From Sipunculus nudus (lineage: Eukaryota; Annelida; Sipuncula; Golfingiida; Sipunculidae), in the NCBI GenBank assembly GCA_026874595.1, contig CM049316.1:60145676-60209675 (forward strand): a DNA stretch of 64,000 nucleotides. The letters are read 5' to 3'. The position numbers and the translations under genes were made by a program. Below are positions 33,501 through 43,100 of this stretch, piece by piece (the first letter of the stretch is position 1; each line of letters begins with the position of its first letter). A model generated the notes under the pieces. It searched no databases and was not told the origin of the DNA. It saw nothing but the letters and a program-made list of their open reading frames with translations.

Positions 33501-36500
33501 ATTTTGAGGTCAAAGGTCAAGGTCACAGGACTGACTTCTTTAAAAAGATTGTGGATACATTTTAAGGCATATTTTCATCTTAAACCTACCTTCCACATTT
33601 TGCTCACCCACCAATAGTGGGAGAAACATTTGCATTTTGGGGTCACAAGGTCGAAGGTCAAGGTCACAGGGGCCATCTGTCCACATATTTGTTTCCAGAT
33701 GATAACTCCAATTTCTGCATCTTACACTATGCCCATAAAAGTACACAGGCAACTCGAGATAATCATATACAAAAAAAATTCACTGTTGCAGTATTTCAGT
33801 AAGTTAGATTTTATGAAAATAATCTAATAATAATTATTTGAGTAATGTGGCTAGCAGAAAAAAAGACAAACTAACGCCATCCAAAATATTACCCCTTCCC
33901 CCTTGGAGGAGGTAAGTAAGCATGGCCTAGTTTATTGTATATATATTATAGGACTTAGGGATTAATCAGATTTTTTTATGTAGCAAACTCTAAATTTAAA
34001 TTTACAAGATTTTTCAGGTAAAGATGTGTTTATACCACAGTTTTACTTTCATTGCAGCTAATGGTAGCAGTGGCAGTAAGACACTGGAAAAAATCACAAA
34101 TGTTACCAATGTTGTCAGTGGTAACCAGACAGAGAAATCTCACATAGACTCACAGCAGAATGACAAACCACCTAGAATCAGTAACTCTCAGGATATAGAC
34201 AATAAGATTGACAAACTTGGAGAAGCAGATAAAAACAATAAAACAGTAGAAGAAGTAGTGGAAGCAGAACAAGTTAAAATTCCAAGGAAAAGGGGACGGC
34301 CAAGGAAGTCCAGTATACCCTGTGATCAGACTCAGCCAATAAAACCCAGTGCAGACATTCCTGTTAACACAAATAGTAATCATTTGTCATCTGCAGGAGA
34401 TGCTGCAAATTCCATACCACCTGTCAAGCGAAAAAGAGGAAGACCAAGGAAAAGTGATACCCTGAGTAAGTCTGATACATTGTTAAATAATGAGGTGAAA
34501 TCTCCAGAAAAAAATCACAGCCAAGACAGAACAAACAAAGAAGATAGAGATGACGTGGAAAATGATGAGGATGGGCTTGTGGATGCCAATTCAAGGGAGG
34601 GGGAATCTCCTTCAGTCACCAGTAATGAAAGGACTTCCACAAGACCACAAAGAGGAGCAGGTAAGGTCAGGACTGATGAGGATGCAGACTGCCTGGATGA
34701 TGTGTTGCTAAGTGAGGATGATGTGGATACTTCAGATGTACCTGATCAGTATGTTCTGGAGGGCAGAGCTGACTGTGGCATCAGACAGGTGTGTATCTCA
34801 CAGTAATGTAGGACTCAAGTCCTGACTTGGACTTGAGTACGGACTTGGAGGTAAGGACTCCAAAAATCATGCCGAGTCCATCTTGAGTCCAATAGAAATA
34901 TACTCTGTCAAATATTATAATGTACTTGTGCGACTTACAGAATTTTAAAAAATATTAAAAAATAATAACACAATATATACCAATCCTTGGTCAGCATCAG
35001 GAGCTATAAATGTAAATAACCATCACAGTAAAAGCATGTGTGAACTAACTAAAAAATGTACATTATAATCTAAATTTTCCATTTTGAATTGGATTCGGAC
35101 TCACATTCCAAATGACTCAGACTCAAAAAAGGATAACTTGGACTCGAACCTAAAAGACTCTGACTTGGATTCAAGTGGTCTGTACTCTGACTTGCACTCA
35201 GACTCAGATGGTTTGGACCCCCGAGTGGGTTAATTAAGTATAATTTCAATCAGGACACCAGACATAGAATAGACACTTGTATTGAAAGACAGCAGATATA
35301 CCTTGGGGAAAATATTACCACTATTAAAATTTACTATCATAATTTAATGGCAGAGTATATTAGCATTTGAATTTATTTGAAAAATTTGCTCTTTTTATGC
35401 CCCCGCCACAAAGTGGCCGGGGCATATAGTTTTACCCATGTCTGTCATTACGTCATTCCGTCATTCCGAAATCAAACAGTTGTACGGACTTTTTTTTTTG
35501 CAAGGCCTGCAGATATTGGCCTGATTTTTGGTGTGTGGGCAGATAATGACCAGTTACAGATCGAGTTCGCATTTCGTCCCAGTTGATGTACTTTTGACCG
35601 TTTCACGGCTCCTAAACTTAGAAAATTTCATGAAAAATATAAATTTTCATGACAAATACACATGTACAGACTTTTTTTCGCAATGCCTGCAGATATTGGC
35701 CTGATTTTTGGTGTGTGGGCAGATAATGACCAGTTACAGATCGAGTTTGCGTTTCTTCCCGGTTGACCTACTTTTGACCGTTTTACGGCTCCTTAACTTA
35801 GAAAATTTCATGAAAAATAGAAATTTTCATGACAAATACACATGTACAGACTTTTTTCGCAATGCCTGCAGATATTGGCCTGATTTTATGTGTGTGGGCA
35901 GATAATGACCAGTTACAGATCGAGTTCGGGTTTCATCCCGGTTGACCTACTTTTGATTGTTTTACTGCTCCTAAACATTGAAAATTTCATGAAAAATAGA
36001 AATTTTCATAACAAATACACATGTACAGACTTTTTTTCGCAATGCCTGCAGATATTGGCCTGATTTTTGGTGTATGGGCAGATAATGACCAGTTACAGAT
36101 TGAGTTCGCGTTTCTTCCCGGTTGATCTACTTTTGACCGTGCTCCTAAACTTAGAAAAATTAATGAAAAATAGAAATTTTTATGACAAATACACATGTAC
36201 AGCCATTTTTAGCCCTCAGCTCATAGGCTGAGGGGCTATTGTCGTCACCCAAGCTGTCCGTCTGTCCATCTGTCTGTCCGGTGTCTGTCCATCCGTCCGT
36301 CTGTTCCACGTCTGTTAACTTTTACCTTGTGAGCAGGATACCTCTAAAAGGATTCACCGTTGGAATTTTATTTCATCAGTGAAGATGTATATCGATAAAA
36401 TCTCGGTCAAGTTCGAAGATGGGTGACCTTGACCCATTTTTCTACATTTTAGAGCTGATTATAGAAAAACACTAAGAATTTTATATCTCAGGAACCATTT

Positions 36501-39500
36501 TGTGGATTTTCACAAAACTTACTATGATCATTGGGACTGATGGTCTGTATGTGCTGCACAATTTTGATGGTGCCACCTGCAATTTCTGATTTTTTAATGA
36601 AATTTTATCGGATTTTTTCAATTTTGGCCTTTTGTGCAGGATATCTCCAAAGATATTCAACACAGGAACTTCATTTCTTCAGTGCTATTGCATTATATTT
36701 ACAAAATCTTGGTCAAGTTCAAAGATGGGTGATCTTGACCTACTTTTCAAGGTCACAGAGCTTAGTATAGAAAAAAACTTAGGAGCTTATTTCTCAGGAA
36801 GCATTTGGTGGATTGTTATGAAACATGGTATATACCTCTCCAATTTAAATTTATAAATGATTATCAACTTTTGCTAATATTCTAGTTTCGCAATGCAATG
36901 CTTACAGATACTGGCCTAATGTTTGGTCTGTGGGCGCATAATGACCACTTACAGATCGAGTTCACGTTTCGTCCCAGTTACCCTATTTTCACCATATGAC
37001 AGATCCTGAACATAGAAAATTTCATGAAAGACAGAAATTTTCATGAAAAATGCACATATATGGACTTTTTTTTACAATGCCTGCAGATACTGGCCTGATT
37101 TTTGGTGTGTTGCTTGATAATGACCCTTTACAGATTGAGTTTGCATTTTGCCCTTGTTGACCTACTTTTGACCATACAACACTTCCTGAACTTAAAAAAT
37201 TTTACAAAATTTAACAAATGTTTCTAATTTGCCCCAGGCGGGGGCATTTGTGTCGTTCCAACACATCTAGTTATAAGTAATTTTTAAATGAGTTTTGACT
37301 TTTAACAAGTTTTTCCTTTAAATCTCATTTAATTTAAAAGGTCAATTAATTTGAATTAATTTTAAACTTACAGTTGTAAACTTAATTGTCAAAATTCACC
37401 AGACATGTTGTTGTGTTTCTTTATCTTCCATATGCAAAGTAGGGTACCATCCCTGGCTAACCCACTATTAAAATAAATCCATTGACTGTTTGGATTACAG
37501 TGGAACCTGTTTGGAAGACCATATGTCTTTTAAGACCACCCTTGGGAAAACTTAAAAGCATTCACCTGGGTAATAAATGACCTGTCTTATAAGACCACCT
37601 GTGAATTAGGACTACTTTTGTCCAGTCCTATTATCACTGTACTTTGCAATGAAGAGGGTTTTAGCCAGGAATGCTTCCTCAAGCAATGAAATTTCCTGAT
37701 ATGTGATAGGATATCATTATAAATAACTTTGGTAATTTCCTTCTATTCTCAGCATGTAAGCTTCTGTAAGGGGGATTATAACACAGCGACCTTGAAGATA
37801 CTGCCCTCTGGTGGATGTTCCCTGTGTGAAACAGGCATCATCAATAGGTCTCGTGTCAACTGGCTACAACACTTTAAGCGGGTTCACTACCAAGACAGGA
37901 TTATATATGGAGGTATGTAAAAATATACAGGGATCTGTCTTTTAATATGTAATTTAAAAGTGTAACTGTTTTATTAGAATAAATCTGCGCTTTGAAACAC
38001 AAACCCTACATATTATGGTGCTCCTGCCATCGACTATTTGTGCACAAACGTCAACACCCACCATCAAGCTGTTTGCTGACTGATGAGTGGCTACTTTCTA
38101 AGAAGCAGCACATGCTGTGTGATGTCCTTGCTCATTGATGTCATATCCTGAAGCACACTTTATAGGTAGTTGTATTATGACGTTTTTTATCCCTCATAAT
38201 TCACATCTTAGAACAACTGCATGTATCCTGGGATTTACTGGCATCAAAATTTAATCTCTTTGAGGTGTTCACACAACCAACCTTCATGTCATTTTCATAA
38301 AAGCAGTGACAGTGTTTTTCCAGAAAAATGGAGGACACACACATGCATGCACACAGAAATGACAAAAAACTATTTTCCTCACTTTATGTTACTTAATATC
38401 TTTAGTTGAAGAATAATTGCATCATATTTTCTGCAGAGTAACTGAGGAATAATTGCATAAAATTGATAGCCACTGAGGAATTAGGACTTAGGTGAAGAAA
38501 ATTACTGTTGTTGTCTAAAGAATGTTTATGTTCATAGCTACTTCATGTTTATTATTCTCAGAAAATTCAGTGATGCCATATGTACTGGTTCTATCTGTAA
38601 TGAAATTATAATTGGAAATGGTTTTGCAAGTAAATATGTGTAAACTCAGCATTTGAAAAATAAATATGTGTAAAATATGATAAACACAACAGCTGGGTAT
38701 AGGCCAGCCTATTCAGGTACAATACATATTTTGATACACATTAAGCAATACCCAATACATATTGACAATACACCTATTTTTCTTTGTGTACCATTTTCTA
38801 AGTAAACCCCCTGTGGAAGTTCTTCGTAAACACCAGTATTATATAATATATATATCTATGACCAATAAGGTTTCATCTATATGTCGAACATGTAGTTCAG
38901 AATATGCAAGTATAAATGGGCCTCCATAAATTGTTACGCTAACTTTAAAAAAAATCAGAGATAAAATAAAATCATTTATAAACATAATTGTACTTAATTG
39001 AGAGAGAGGTATTACAATATGATTTCATTTCTCCAACAGAGAAAATGGCAAACTTCAGATTTAGGCCTTTGGGTAAAAAATTTTATGTAGGACCCACTTG
39101 GCTCAGTTGGACAAGTAGGATCCCACTTTTGGTTGACATACCACCATTTTCTGGAATTATTACTTGTCCTGGGCAAGCTGTTAACCATTTATGATGAGCC
39201 CTGAAATGTATAAAGAAGTCCTGTGAGTGGCCCTCCCTACTGTGTACCATTAAGATATAGATACAGCTGATAGGTCCTTTGAAAATGAATAAAGTCAGTA
39301 TTAGACCTGGCATTGTTACCATATTAAAATTGCACATTGGAAACTTGCTTTGTTCATGCTGTGACCACTGTTTCAATAAAAATATTAAGTTACATTCATG
39401 TAACATTTATCCTTGTTATATCAGTATTATATCTTATTATATCTGTTTATGATTATCCTAAATTAGTTATACTGTATGTAATTCAGGCACCTGTCTTTAC

Positions 39501-40045
39501 TTACTGTTTCAGTTAAGGAGCTTCCAAAAATCCACTGAATGACCAAAATACAATCACATTACCATATTCAAATCAGCGTCTCATTGTCATGGTTTGTTAA
39601 CAGGTATGGCAATATTGCGGTGTCAGCTGTCCTGTGGTGTTCCTTCATCCTCCACCAGGGGGCGCCCTCACTGGCATTGCGCCCACTGTGCTGAGGTGTT
39701 TCTACTGAAGTTGGGGTTGACCAAGCACCTCATGAAACATATGGATGGCATTCTGCCTGCAATTTTAGATGTTTCAGACAACAGTGTACGAACCCCAGAG
39801 GTAATCCAAATATCTGCCCATTTTATTTGCTTTAGAGTAATTTTTCCTCATGTATGTGCAGCATGAACCTCCAGTTTTTGTAAAAAAAAAAAAGGTTGGT
39901 AACAATGAGTATGCACATAAGCAGGATGTTTTATTGTAATTATGTTTGTCACTGCTGTAAAAAGCATATTTACACACTCCATATGTAATGATATGGTAAT
40001 GATTGTAAAGTTTAATATAACTTGATATGCAGAACTATCTGTCAG

Positions 40046-40103
<58 letters not shown>

Positions 40104-43100
40104 AAGGCAGGTTTGAGATAAGAAATTTGTTATTTATATCACATAATTTTTCCAACATTTTAATCTGGTCTACCTAAAATATGATAAAATTTGTGTTGTT
40201 TTGCAGTATCAAACTATTTCTGATATTTTTATCGTGTGTTTTCAGATCTTTGACCAAGTTGCTGCAACCATCAACATGGACATCTTGAAGGATTTCCCAG
40301 AAAGTCCCAAAACGTCTATACATAAGCTTCATCTAAAAACTGGTGTCACATTCACAATAAAAGACAATGGTTTTTGTCTTATTAAGGGCACTTGGTCAGC
40401 AATGGTTGAAGTTCAGAAGGAATTAGCTCATATGCTTAATGGTTCATCTAGTGAAAAGAAACAGACCAAGGTTATTACAGTTTTATTGTTCCGATGGTGT
40501 ATAAATATTGAAAAGTGTGTGAATTGAAATTACAAAAGATTCATGTTAAAACTGATAATTGTCACATCAGAAGTGAATAACAACATCAAAACTGATTAGA
40601 AATTTCCCCAAGAAGTTGGTTGCACTTTCTCACCCTTTCTGCAATGGATTCATGCTTTAATTGTTGTATGTTTACTGTTATTAGAGCAGCCACAAGATAA
40701 ATGCAGAATGTGTTCTTTGGACAGCACAGAATCTTTACCTGTGCATTTCATAATGATAAACTGGTTAATTAGCTTTATGGATTAAGATCCATCTATTTCC
40801 AGAGTAATAAAAAATAAAATTGTGACTTCCATAATATAGATTGGTCATGATTAGGTTTCTTTCGGGTATCATCACAGTTCATAACATTTCATATCCTTAG
40901 AGATTGACCAGTGACAGAATATTCTTGACGTATGTCATTTTAATCATTTTGGCTATATATTCTGTATTTTAAATGTTGTAGAACCTTGCTGCAGAAGTTT
41001 ATTCTGGTGAACCTCGGAACTCTAAAAGAGAAGACTTACCTGACCAGTCCTCTGTGGTACGACAAAGGCTAAAGAGAAAATATAGCAAAGGACCAGGAAG
41101 ACCAGCTAAAGTGGCCAAAATCAATAAAGAAAGTCACCAAGATCTTGCAGATGATGATTCTGAAGAAGATGAAACAGGACCAGGCATAACTGTTGAATCT
41201 AATATGAAAGCAGAAACCCTACCAGAACTGCAAGTTACCCGGAACACTGAAGAACAAACAGTAAATACACCCCAACAGTTGTCTCAGGAAGAAAACCCAG
41301 CAGAAAGCAACCAATCTCAATCATCATGTAGTTCAGCGGAGGGTGATGATACAGTTTCTGATAAAGAAATGAATATTTCTGAAGAGATGGTTACAGTTAA
41401 GGGAAGTGAATGTGACATTGAAGCCAAGTCTTCATGTAGTGTAGAAGAAGTTGATAAAACAGTTCCTGGTAAAGAAATCAATATTAATATGGAAGAGGTG
41501 ATGCCTATAAAAGAAAGCAATTGTAACACTGAAGATGTTCAGTCTGTTAAGGAAATTGAAACAGTCCTGGAAGAAGCTGTTTCTGTTAAGAGATCTGAAT
41601 TTAGTGCTCAGAAAGCTGTTTCTGCCATTCTAGTCACCCCTGTTGATGAAACTGAATCTCATATGGTTAGTTCCACAGAGCAAACAGAAAATGAACAGGA
41701 ACCAAACCAGAAGGTTGTGGAACTTAATCCTAGAAATATCCATGAAGATCCATGGGAAGCCTTCAAGGCTGCTGTAGCTGATGTATCCTCTCATGTGAAA
41801 GTAGAAGAATGTGGGGTTGAGGAGGTAGACATATTGGTAAAAACAGAACAAGATGCATCCAAAGAATCCAGGCCACAAAGACGCAAGAGGAGAGAGGTGA
41901 ATTATAAAGTCCTGGATGCTGGAGAGGTACCCAATTCAGAAGATCTCAGGCAGGAGGACAAAGCTTCATCTGATGATATTGATTCAGAAAATAGACCCGA
42001 TAAAAAGACTTCAGTTGCAGACATAGGGTATATCAAACAAGAGTCACAAGAGAAAATCCCTGTTAAGAGAAAAAGACATATTGATTTTCAGAAGCAGACA
42101 CATGTTTGTAAGCATTGTAATAAAACCTTTAAAAGGCATTGTAAACTGCTTTATCATCAGATGTACTCCAAATGTAAAGGGCTGTTGGATGACAATGTAG
42201 ACATAATAGAGAGGATACTCAGGGATGTTGCTGAAAATATTAAGTCAACCACGTGCCCTCTTTGTAAGAAGACATTCAAACGTATGGAAGAAGTAAAAAT
42301 GCATTATGCAGGTCGTGTGTGCCAACAGATGAATTCCTATCATAATCCAAGTGGTTTACGTAGGGACAGTGACGGCATGTTCATGTGTTTCCATTGTGAC
42401 TTTAAAGCAAGCAAGGCCAGGGAAGTAGCAGCTCATGAAAAGGAAGTTCATCTCGAGAAGAAATTCCCATGTGAACAGTGTGGTAAAAAATTTGTGTCCA
42501 AGTCCTTGCTCAGGTCCCACATAAAGTGGTCACATACTGCTAAAGAGGTTTATGTACAGTGCAGGCTCTGTACGGTGAGCACAACTCTAAATAAGATGAG
42601 TAAACATATGACAGAAGTGCATGGAAATGGCAAGAAACCCTACAAGGCACTGGACTATGATCTTATTTGTGAAATCTGCTCATATACCACAAGGCACAAA
42701 GCTGTCTTCCAGCGACACATGCAGCGTTTCCATTCAGATGGATCCATGTTCCGTTGTGAAGTATGCAATAAAACTTTCAGAGTCAAGGAGGATTTAAGAA
42801 AACATGAAATTGTCCACAATGATGAACTGCGACAGAAATGGACAGTATCGTGTCCATATTGTGATAAAAAATTACTGAAAAAGAATCTCCAAATACACAT
42901 CAGGGTTGTACATGAAAAGCGTAGAGACTACTCCTGTTCTGTTTGTGGAAAGAACTTCAGTACAAAACACTTGCAGAAGCTACACGAGGAGACCCACAGA
43001 CCAGATAGTGAGAGGACTTACAAATACTTTTGCCAGCATTGTGGTTTAGGGTTCTACCATCGTCTAATGTGTGAAGACCATCAGAGTAAACACACTGGTG

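Noticed and set aside
33141-33827. Plus-strand frame of 158 codons
   Set aside because: Lies in the degenerate ggtcaaggtcacagg tandem repeat; translation is repetitive in step with the DNA units.
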